A stretch of DNA of 6,961 nt. It comes from Actinomycetota bacterium. Its GTDB lineage: Bacteria > Actinomycetota > Actinomycetes > Actinomycetales > Cellulomonadaceae. The stretch is taken from assembly GCA_018898235.1 (NCBI GenBank), contig JAHIJU010000036.1, positions 1 to 6,961 of the forward strand. Direction: 5' to 3'. Of this stretch, positions 1-5,527 are shown piece by piece. Each line of letters begins with the position of its first letter. Positions within the stretch are counted from its first letter, which is position 1. The position numbers and the translations under genes were made by a program. A model generated the notes under the pieces. The model was not told the DNA's origin. It searched no databases and saw only the letters and a list, made by a program, of their open reading frames with translations.

Positions 1-7
1 ACGGCAC

Positions 8-19
8 TACTCTTGGCCC
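8..19 (+). promoter_or_regulatory. Candidate -10 element for a leaderless pdtaR mRNA
   Basis: TACTCT at 8-13 fits the actinobacterial -10 pattern TAnnnT and is followed by only 6 bp before the GTG at 20. Transcription would then start at or next to the start codon. No Shine-Dalgarno sequence lies in the 19 visible upstream bases, which agrees with a leaderless transcript. The -35 region falls outside the window, so it cannot be checked. The reading frame is also open to the window edge, so a start further upstream is not strictly excluded. Confidence 0.45.
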
Positions 20-658
20 GTGACCAACGATGCACCCCAGGAAGCCGGAGCGCCGCAGGGCAGCGCGACCACCCCGTCGGCACGACGGGCAGTGGTGGCC
101 GAGGACGAAGCCCTGATCCGGATGGACGTGGTGGAGACGCTGCGGGAAGCCGGGTTCGACGTCGTCGGCGAGGCCGCCGACGGTGAGGCCGCGGTCCAGC
201 TCGCCACCGAGCTCAAGCCCGACGTGGTCGTCATGGACGTGAAGATGCCGCTCCTGGACGGGATCAGTGCGGCCGAGCGGATCGGTGCGGCTCATCTGGC
301 CCCGGTGGTGCTGCTCACGGCGTTCTCCCAGACCGATCTGGTCGAGCGAGCCCGTGACGCGGGGGCGATGGCCTACGTCATCAAGCCGTTCAGCCCGGCG
401 GACCTGCTGCCCGCGGTCGAGATCGCGATCAGCCGGTACGCGCAGATCACGGCGCTCGAGTCCGAGGTCGCTGACCTGACCGAGCGGTTCGAGACGCGCA
501 AGCGGGTGGATCGCGCCAAGGGTCTGCTCATGACGAAGATGGGTCTGAGCGAGCCGGAGTCGTTCCGGTGGATCCAGAAGACCTCGATGGACCGACGCCT
601 GACCATGCACGAGGTCGCAGACGCCGTCATCGAGCAGGTGGGTGGCGCCGCCGGCTGA
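20..658 (+). CDS. pdtaR: PdtaR-type response regulator with ANTAR RNA-binding domain
   Basis: Cytoplasmic two-component response regulator of 212 aa that acts on RNA rather than DNA. In mycobacteria the partner kinase is PdtaS, and the phosphorylated protein acts as an antiterminator; that role is inferred here from similarity. The receiver domain spans about residues 22-138: acidic pocket E28-D29, phospho-acceptor D73 in VMDVKMP, switch residue T100 in LLTAFSQ, and K122 in the VIKPF motif. A coiled linker (about 140-160) leads to the ANTAR domain (about 160-207), with the hallmark RAKGLLM stretch (A166, K167, G168) and the later MDRR motif. Length and sequence closely resemble M. tuberculosis Rv1626 (205 aa). 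The GTG at 20 gives the expected N-terminus and has a -10 element just upstream. The kinase gene is not in the window. Family assignment is very secure; the RNA targets are unknown. Confidence 0.95.
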   Translation: MTNDAPQEAGAPQGSATTPSARRAVVAEDEALIRMDVVETLREAGFDVVGEAADGEAAVQLATELKPDVVVMDVKMPLLDGISAAERIGAAHLAPVVLLTAFSQTDLVERARDAGAMAYVIKPFSPADLLPAVEIAISRYAQITALESEVADLTERFETRKRVDRAKGLLMTKMGLSEPESFRWIQKTSMDRRLTMHEVADAVIEQVGGAAG

Positions 659-665
659 CGGCGCA

Positions 666-681
666 GCGGGTCGGCGGGTCG
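666..681. repeat. 8-bp perfect tandem duplication
   Basis: GCGGGTCG occurs twice in a row (666-673 and 674-681) just after the pdtaR stop codon. It is short and GC-rich, so replication slippage is the simplest explanation. No function can be assigned. Confidence 0.5.
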
Positions 682-707
682 ATGTCGGATTCGTCCTGAT
701 TTGTCCC

Positions 708-728
708 CCACGGGGGCGCAACCCGTGG
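708..728 (+). terminator. Stem-loop in the pdtaR-acetyltransferase gap
   Basis: CCACGGG (708-714) pairs perfectly with CCCGTGG (722-728) around a 7-nt loop. It lies 50 bp after the pdtaR stop and about 84 bp before the next start. No T-tract follows, so it could be a weak actinobacterial terminator of pdtaR or a structured part of the acetyltransferase leader. A second short inverted repeat (645-650 with 659-664) places the pdtaR stop codon in its loop. I could not recognise a convincing promoter in 659-797, although the good ribosome binding site downstream implies a leadered mRNA. Confidence 0.35.
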
Positions 729-797
729 CAGTCTGAGCGATCATCGAACTGACGCAGGCGAGGCAGGGGCGCAGCGTCCACCGGAGCTCTTGGTTCC

Positions 798-803
798 AGG
801 AGG
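798..803 (+). promoter_or_regulatory. Strong Shine-Dalgarno that fixes the acetyltransferase start
   Basis: AGGAGG at 798-803 is a perfect ribosome binding site. It sits 8 bp before GTG 812. The in-frame GTG at 803 overlaps this motif and cannot use it, so 812 is the preferred start. Confidence 0.85.
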
Positions 804-811
804 TGCCTCAC

Positions 812-1501
812 GTGCGTTCGGGTTGCAGCATCCGTCCCGTCATCGCCGACGACCTGCCCCAGCTGGTGGATCTGTGCCTGGTCGCACGAGACGAGGCCGG
901 GACCGGGTCCGCGCTCTGCACCGATGATGTGGCACGGCTGACCGGTCAGCTCGCGACGGCCCTGGTGCTGCCGGGCGCGATCATGCTGGTCGCTCTGCAC
1001 GAGGACGAACCCGAGGGGATCCTGCTGGCCCGACTGGTCGGGCCGGGCCCGTTCTCCGATGTGGTGGCCGTCGACCTGGAGGCTCTCTACGTCGGGCGGG
1101 GGAGCCGGCGCCGCGGTGTGGGGCACGCGCTGCTCGCCGGGCTCGTCGAGGTGGTGGAGCAGCACGGTGCGACGGAGATCTACGCCTCGCCGCTGCCGGG
1201 TGCCCGCGGGGTCCAGCGGTTCCTCGCCCGGCTCGGCTTCCAGCCGGCCGCCTCGCACCGCGTGGTGAGCACCGCAGCGCTGCAGCGTCGGCTGGTGGCC
1301 GATGAGGTCGCGCCCCGTTCGGGGGCTGTCCGTCGGGTCCCGATGCACGGGGTCGACCGGCTGATCGCGCTCCGCCGCAAGTCGCGGACCGAGCCGTCGA
1401 CCGGTGAGCTGCCGGTTCAGCCGGCCGAGGCGACGAGCATGCACGTCAGTCGCGAGGTGCAGAGGCGACGACCGTCCGCGTCCTCCACGACGATCTCGTA
1501 G
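812..1501 (+). CDS. GNAT-family N-acetyltransferase
   Basis: Predicted soluble acetyltransferase of 229 aa that transfers acetyl from acetyl-CoA to an amine; the substrate is not identifiable. The GNAT fold is visible from SIRPVIADD (about residue 6) through strand 4 (LEALYVG, 89-95) into acetyl-CoA binding motif A, R99-x-x-G102-x-G104. A motif-B-like segment with ARGVQRFLARLGFQ follows at about 132-145. The core ends near residue 150, and the remaining 75-80 residues are Arg-rich and show no recognisable domain. The last 28 or so codons run antisense through the 3' end of the thioesterase gene, so this tail may be a readthrough extension with little function. It follows pdtaR on the same strand with a 153-bp gap; co-transcription is possible but unproven. 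Family assignment is secure, the product's role is not. Confidence 0.85.
   Translation: MRSGCSIRPVIADDLPQLVDLCLVARDEAGTGSALCTDDVARLTGQLATALVLPGAIMLVALHEDEPEGILLARLVGPGPFSDVVAVDLEALYVGRGSRRRGVGHALLAGLVEVVEQHGATEIYASPLPGARGVQRFLARLGFQPAASHRVVSTAALQRRLVADEVAPRSGAVRRVPMHGVDRLIALRRKSRTEPSTGELPVQPAEATSMHVSREVQRRRPSASSTTIS
1400..1425 (-). terminator. Possible weak terminator hairpins at the thioesterase 3' end
   Basis: Two competing short inverted repeats flank the thioesterase stop codon: ACCGG/CCGGT (1400-1404 with 1412-1416) and GCCGG/CCGGC (1411-1415 with 1421-1425). Both have only 5 bp and no T-tract, and both lie inside the acetyltransferase coding sequence. Such repeats are common by chance at this GC content. 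Confidence 0.2.
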
Positions 1502-1815
1502 CTGGCCAGCGTCCGCCCCAGCTGCAGCGCCGTCGCGGTCCCGGTGACCAGACCGGAGCGGGCCGACCGGTGGTGCGTGGCACTGACCTCGATCCCGACG
1601 GCGGTCCGTCCCGGCCCCGCGTGCAGGTGCGCTGCGACCGATCCGAGCGTCTCCGCGAGGACCACCGACGCGCCGCCGTGCAGCAGTCCGGCGGGTTGCG
1701 TATTGCCCTCCACCGGCATCGTTGCGACCGCCCGTTCGGCGCTCAGCTCAAGGATCTGGATGCCCATGCGCTCGAGCAGGGTGCCGGTGTAGTCGAGGGA
1801 GTCGGTGTCAGTCAT
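1417..1815 (-). CDS. PaaI/YdiI-like hotdog-fold acyl-CoA thioesterase
   Basis: Small cytoplasmic thioesterase of 132 aa, expected to hydrolyse an acyl- or aroyl-CoA thioester to the acid and free CoA. The hotdog signature NTQPAGLLHGGASVVLAE (38-55) contains the residues that in E. coli YdiI/MenI form the active site: Q40, H46-G47 and catalytic E55. The later segment VGIEVSATHHRSAR and the C-terminal SRLTCML also match that family. YdiI hydrolyses DHNA-CoA in menaquinone synthesis and PaaI acts in phenylacetate breakdown, but no men or paa gene is nearby to decide between them. The start ATG at 1815 is chosen because the protein then begins like its relatives; the upstream extension of the frame (to 1902) runs antisense through polA. 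Start is 19 bp from the divergent polA start. No signal peptide is visible. Confidence 0.9.
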   Translation of the reverse strand: MTDTDSLDYTGTLLERMGIQILELSAERAVATMPVEGNTQPAGLLHGGASVVLAETLGSVAAHLHAGPGRTAVGIEVSATHHRSARSGLVTGTATALQLGRTLASYEIVVEDADGRRLCTSRLTCMLVASAG

Positions 1816-1834
1816 GGCCGCTAGGTTGGCACTT
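1816..1834. promoter_or_regulatory. Compact divergent promoter between polA and the thioesterase
   Basis: On the plus strand TAGGTT (1822-1827) is a good TAnnnT -10 element, with 7 bp (GGCACTT) before GTG 1835, the classic spacing for a leaderless polA mRNA. On the minus strand CAACCT (1828 to 1823) keeps the A and final T of the pattern and also lies 7 bp before ATG 1815. The two elements overlap almost completely, suggesting one bidirectional promoter. The -35 regions would lie inside the coding sequences; on the minus strand TTGGTC (1853 to 1848) is a possible one, and none is obvious for polA. The plus-strand call is stronger than the minus-strand call. Confidence 0.5.
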
Positions 1835-4558
1835 GTGAGCCCGACCCGACCAATGCGCCCCGCCGACAGAGCCCGGCTGCTCCTCGTCGACGGCCACTCC
1901 ATGGCCTACCGCGCCTTCTTCGCACTGCCCGTGGAGAACTTCTCGACCTCCGACGGACGCCCCACGAACGCGGTGTTCGGCTTCGTCTCCATGCTGACGA
2001 ATCTCCTGCGCGACGAGCAGCCGACGCACGTCGCCGTCGCGTTCGACCTGGGTCGCACGACGTTCCGCACCGCGCAGTACGAGCAGTACAAGGCGACGCG
2101 CGATGCGAGCCCGGAGGCGTTCGGCGGGCAGGTCGAGATCATCCGGCAGGTGCTGGACGCCATGTCGGTCCCCGTGCTGACCAAGCCGGACTTCGAGGCG
2201 GACGACATCCTGGCGACCCTCTCGTCGCAGGCGGCGGACCAGGGCATGCAGGTGCTGGTCTGCACGGGTGACCGCGACGGCTTCCAGCTCGTGAACGACG
2301 CGGTGACGGTGCTGTACCCGGTGCGCGGCGTCTCGGAGCTCGCCCGGATGACGCCGGAGGCCGTCGAGGCCAAGTACGGCGTGCCGCCGGCGCGGTACCC
2401 CGAGCTGGCTGCGCTGGTCGGGGAGACCAGCGACAACCTGCCGGGTGTGCCCGGCGTGGGGCCGAAGACGGCCGCCAAGTGGATCACCGCCTACGACGGG
2501 CTCGAGGGTGTGCTCGCGGCGGCCGAGCAGATCAGCGGCAAGGCCGGCCAGTCGTTGCGCGACAACCTCGACCAGGTCGTGCTGAACCGCCGTCTGAACC
2601 GACTGGTCGACGACCTCGACCTTCCGCTCGGTCCGCAGGACCTCGCGCTGCGTCCCTGGGACCGACAGGCTCTGCACGCCGTTCTCGACTCGCTGGAGTT
2701 CAGGACGCTGCGGGACCGGCTCTTCGCGCTCCAGCCCGACGAGCCCGGCGAGGGCGCTGCCGGGGACGCAGCCGTGCTCGACCTGGTGGACGTCGGAGCT
2801 GCCGGGCTCGCACCATGGTTGGCCGCCCGATCAGGTCAGACGCTCGGTCTCGACGTGCGCGGATCGGGCTCGCCGTCGGCCGGGGACGCCTGGGGTGTGG
2901 CGATCGCCGACGGCGCCGGCGCGGCGGTGGCCTACGACCTTGCCGAGATCGCGCCGTCGGACGAGCGGGCGCTGGCCGAGTGGCTGGCCGACCCGGGAGC
3001 GCCCAAGGCCGTGCATGCGGCGAAGCAGGCCTGGCACGCGCTGACGGGGCGTGGTCTGCCGCTCGACGGAGTCGTCTTCGACACCGAGCTCGCGGCGTAC
3101 CTGTGCGCACCGGACCGGCGCGGCTACGACCTGGCGGACCTGGCGGTCGCGCACCTGAACCGGGAGCTCGGCTCGTCGGGTGGTGCCGAGGCGGGTCAGG
3201 GGGCGCTCGACCTGGAGCTCGACGGTGCGGACGAGGGACGGCGGGCGGCGGTCCGGGCGCAGGCGGTCGTCGATCTGGCCGTCGTGCTCGGTGCCGAGCT
3301 CGTGGACCGTGGTGCCGACCACCTGCTGACCGATCTGGAGCTGCCGCTGCAGGTGGTGCTCGAGCGGATGGAGCACGTCGGCATCGCGGTCGAGGACGAG
3401 TACCTCGGACTGCTGGAGCGCTCGTTCGACCAGGCGGTGCGCACCGCGGCGCAGCAGGCGTACGACGTCATCGGGCGCGAGGTGAACCTGGGATCGCCCA
3501 AGCAGCTGCAGGAGGTGCTGTTCGACCAGCTCGGGATGCCGCGGACCAAGAGGATCAAGACCGGCTGGACCACCGATGCGGCTGCGCTCACCGATCTGTT
3601 CGCGCGGACGCAGCACCCCTTCCTGGAGCACCTGCTGGCGCACCGTGACGCGATCCGCCTGCGTCAGACGGTCGAGGGGCTGCGTCGCTCGGTTGCCCCC
3701 GATGGGCGGATCCACACCACGTTCCAGCAGACGATCGCGGCCACCGGTCGGTTGTCCTCGATGGACCCGAACCTGCAGAACATCCCGATCCGCACCGAGG
3801 AGGGCCGTCGGATCCGGCGGGCCTTCGTGGTGGGTGCCGGATTCGACACGTTGCTGACCGCGGACTACTCCCAGATCGAGATGCGGATCATGGCCCACCT
3901 GTCGGGTGACGAGGGGCTGATCGAGGCGTTCCGCTCGGGGGAGGACCTGCACCGCTACGTCGGCTCCCGGGTCTTCGGCGTGCCGACCGACCAGGTCACC
4001 GCCGCGATGCGGTCCAAGATCAAGGCGATGAGCTACGGCCTCGCCTACGGGCTGTCCTCGTTCGGGCTCTCGCAGCAGCTCGGGATCGACGTCGCCGAGG
4101 CCGGTGCGCTCCGTGAGGACTACTTCTCCCGGTTCGGCGGTGTGCGCGACTATCTGGCGGGAGTGGTCGCCGATGCGCGGACCACGGGCTACACGGCGAC
4201 GGTGATGGGCCGCCGGCGGTACCTGCCCGACCTCACGAGCGACAACCGCCAGCGCCGGGAGGCCGCCGAACGGATGGCGCTCAACGCGCCCATCCAGGGC
4301 AGCGCGGCCGACCTCATCAAGGTGTCGATGCTCGGGGTCGACGCCCAGCTGCGTGCGCGCGGGCTGTCGTCCCGCATGCTCCTCCAGGTGCATGACGAGC
4401 TGGTGCTCGAGGTGGTCGACGGCGAACGGGAGGAGGTCGAGGCGTTGGTGCGCGACGAGATGGCGGCCGCAGGCCGCAGTGTCCCCGGGCGCCCGTTCGA
4501 CGTCCCGCTGGACGTGTCGGTCGGCATCGGACCCAACTGGCACGACGCCGGGCACTGA
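1835..4558 (+). CDS. polA: DNA polymerase I
   Basis: Repair and Okazaki-fragment polymerase of 907 aa that fills gaps and removes RNA primers. The N-terminal 5'-nuclease domain (about 1-300) keeps its metal ligands: D19 in LLLVDG, D71 in AVAFD, E121/D123/D124 in EADDIL, D146/D148 in TGDRD, D200 in SDNLPG, then a helix-hairpin-helix (GVPGVGPKTAAKW). The middle 3'-5' exonuclease-like domain (about 310-500) is degenerate: the DxE motif is D340-V-R342, and the region of E. coli D424 reads KQAWHA. The polymerase domain (about 525-907) is intact: motif A with D677 (DYSQIEMR), O-helix with K730 and Y734 (KAMSYGLAYG), motif C VHDE with D854. The start is GTG 1835, in line with the leaderless promoter; ATG 1853 and upstream GTG 1805 or ATG 1814 are possible but fit worse, since the last two would lie upstream of the predicted transcription start. 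Confidence 0.97.
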   Translation: MSPTRPMRPADRARLLLVDGHSMAYRAFFALPVENFSTSDGRPTNAVFGFVSMLTNLLRDEQPTHVAVAFDLGRTTFRTAQYEQYKATRDASPEAFGGQVEIIRQVLDAMSVPVLTKPDFEADDILATLSSQAADQGMQVLVCTGDRDGFQLVNDAVTVLYPVRGVSELARMTPEAVEAKYGVPPARYPELAALVGETSDNLPGVPGVGPKTAAKWITAYDGLEGVLAAAEQISGKAGQSLRDNLDQVVLNRRLNRLVDDLDLPLGPQDLALRPWDRQALHAVLDSLEFRTLRDRLFALQPDEPGEGAAGDAAVLDLVDVGAAGLAPWLAARSGQTLGLDVRGSGSPSAGDAWGVAIADGAGAAVAYDLAEIAPSDERALAEWLADPGAPKAVHAAKQAWHALTGRGLPLDGVVFDTELAAYLCAPDRRGYDLADLAVAHLNRELGSSGGAEAGQGALDLELDGADEGRRAAVRAQAVVDLAVVLGAELVDRGADHLLTDLELPLQVVLERMEHVGIAVEDEYLGLLERSFDQAVRTAAQQAYDVIGREVNLGSPKQLQEVLFDQLGMPRTKRIKTGWTTDAAALTDLFARTQHPFLEHLLAHRDAIRLRQTVEGLRRSVAPDGRIHTTFQQTIAATGRLSSMDPNLQNIPIRTEEGRRIRRAFVVGAGFDTLLTADYSQIEMRIMAHLSGDEGLIEAFRSGEDLHRYVGSRVFGVPTDQVTAAMRSKIKAMSYGLAYGLSSFGLSQQLGIDVAEAGALREDYFSRFGGVRDYLAGVVADARTTGYTATVMGRRRYLPDLTSDNRQRREAAERMALNAPIQGSAADLIKVSMLGVDAQLRARGLSSRMLLQVHDELVLEVVDGEREEVEALVRDEMAAAGRSVPGRPFDVPLDVSVGIGPNWHDAGH

Positions 4559-4572
4559 GCGCGCCGGGCGTC

Positions 4573-4620
4573 GCAGCCGCTCCTCCGGGACGGCTGCCCG
4601 CCCGGGTCGATCCGGGCGGG
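4573..4620. terminator. Tandem GC hairpins, bidirectional terminator of polA and the methyltransferase
   Basis: Two adjoining perfect inverted repeats fill the 65-bp gap between the convergent stop codons. The first pairs GCAGCCG (4573-4579) with CGGCTGC (4591-4597) around an 11-nt loop. The second pairs CCCGCCCGG (4597-4605) with CCGGGCGGG (4612-4620) around 6 nt. Neither has a T-tract, as is common for actinobacterial terminators. The symmetric position suggests both transcripts end here. Confidence 0.7.
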
Positions 4621-4623
4621 GCC

Positions 4624-5427
4624 TCAGCCGGGCAGGTGGGCGCTCACGATGAGCGTGCCGGGGAGCAGCGCACCCCGGACGGGCCCCCAGCCGCCCCACT
4701 CGTGGGGGTTGTCCTCGGGCCACTCCGGTTCGATCAACCGGTCGAGCACGAACCCGGCGGCGAGCACCTGCGCGACGTGGTCACCGATGGTCCGGTGGTG
4801 CTCGGTGTACTCGACCCGGCCCTCGCCGTCGATCTCGACGTACGGTCGTCGGTCGAAGTAGGACTTGAACGCCGTCAGCCCGGCGCTGCCGGGATCGTCC
4901 GGGAACGCCCAGCGCAGCGGATGGGTGACCGCGAACACCCATCGCCCGCCCGGCACGAGCACGCGGGCGACCTCCTCGTGCACGGTCAGCGCGTCGGCGA
5001 CGAACGGGATCGCGCCGAATGCCGTGAAGGCGAGGTCGAACGAGTCGGACGCCAGCGGGAGGCGGCGTGCGTCGGCCTGGACGAGGGGGACCGGCACCCC
5101 GGTCGCGGCGTCGAGAGCGCGGGCGGTGCTGAGCATCCCGGTCGACAGATCGGTGGCCAGCACCTGCGCGCCCTGTCCGACGAGCCAGCGGGAGCACTGG
5201 GCGGCCCCGGAGCCGACCTCCAGGACCCGTCGACCGACGACGTCACCGAGCAGACGGGCGTCGGCCTCGCGCAGCCCCTCGGGGCACCAGACGAAGTCGG
5301 CCGGACCGAGGAAGTCGCCGTGCTCGTCGAGGTACTCACTCGCGTTCGCGTCCCACCAACCGCGGGCCGCGTCGACGGCCACCTGGGGCGCGACGCAGCG
5401 GAACTCCACCCGGGCGCTGTCGGTCAC
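4624..5427 (-). CDS. Class I SAM-dependent methyltransferase
   Basis: Predicted soluble methyltransferase of 267 aa using S-adenosylmethionine; the acceptor cannot be read from the sequence. The Rossmann-like core begins at about residue 65: motif I VLEVGSGAA (68-76), the acidic ribose-binding residue at the end of strand 2 in LATDLS (D93), and QADARRLPL with D119 near the adenine. The motif after strand 4, SFDLAFTAFGAIPFV (129-143), and the post-core element VLVPGGRWVFAVTHP follow in order. An N-terminal helical lid with GWWDANASEYL (23-33) is typical of the Methyltransf_11/25 type small-molecule or ubiquinone-like methyltransferases. GTG 5427 is preferred because a -10-like element lies 6 bp upstream and the frame beyond it runs antisense to pfkA. 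It is divergent from pfkA and convergent with polA, so it is likely its own transcription unit. Confidence 0.88.
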   Translation of the reverse strand: MTDSARVEFRCVAPQVAVDAARGWWDANASEYLDEHGDFLGPADFVWCPEGLREADARLLGDVVGRRVLEVGSGAAQCSRWLVGQGAQVLATDLSTGMLSTARALDAATGVPVPLVQADARRLPLASDSFDLAFTAFGAIPFVADALTVHEEVARVLVPGGRWVFAVTHPLRWAFPDDPGSAGLTAFKSYFDRRPYVEIDGEGRVEYTEHHRTIGDHVAQVLAAGFVLDRLIEPEWPEDNPHEWGGWGPVRGALLPGTLIVSAHLPG

Positions 5428-5439
5428 CCGCCCATCGTG
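5428..5439 (-). promoter_or_regulatory. Candidate -10 element for a leaderless methyltransferase mRNA
   Basis: Read on the minus strand, CACGAT (5439 to 5434) resembles TAnnnT except for the first base and is followed by GGGCGG and then the GTG start at 5427. The 6-bp spacing suits a leaderless transcript. GGGCGG is not at a useful distance to serve as a ribosome binding site. No convincing -35 hexamer was found upstream. Confidence 0.35.
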
Positions 5440-5482
5440 CCGTACGGGACCGAGGTAGTACCCGGTCGAGGTGATGGGACGA

Positions 5483-5520
5483 TAGCGTGCGGGATCGCGA
5501 GCACCCAGGTCGACGAAAGG
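5483..5520 (+). promoter_or_regulatory. pfkA -10 element and ribosome binding site
   Basis: TAGCGT at 5483-5488 fits the TAnnnT -10 pattern and would start transcription near 5495, giving a leader of about 33 nt. GAAAGG at 5515-5520 is a good Shine-Dalgarno sequence 7 bp before GTG 5528. A clear -35 hexamer is missing. The rest of the 100-bp gap between the divergent starts (5428-5527) holds nothing else that I can support. Confidence 0.5.
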
Positions 5521-5527
5521 CAGCCCA

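Noticed and set aside
1816..1902. Upstream extension of the thioesterase to 161 residues
   Set aside because: The added 29 residues are antisense to the start of polA and cross the proposed promoter; hotdog relatives begin near ATG 1815.
2479..3648. 389-codon plus-strand frame inside polA
   Set aside because: It is an Arg/Gly/Ala-rich out-of-frame reading of polA without any motif.
4573..4620. Tandem hairpins as an ANTAR (PdtaR) target
   Set aside because: Known ANTAR targets are two small hairpins with hexanucleotide loops bearing A at position 1 and G at position 4. Here the loops are 11 and 6 nt and the 6-nt loop starts with G; a bidirectional terminator explains the site.
2831..4723. 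630-codon open frame on the minus strand opposite polA
   Set aside because: It is antisense to conserved polymerase motifs and its protein is rich in Arg, Gly, His and Leu with no domain; long antisense frames are expected when third positions are nearly all G or C.
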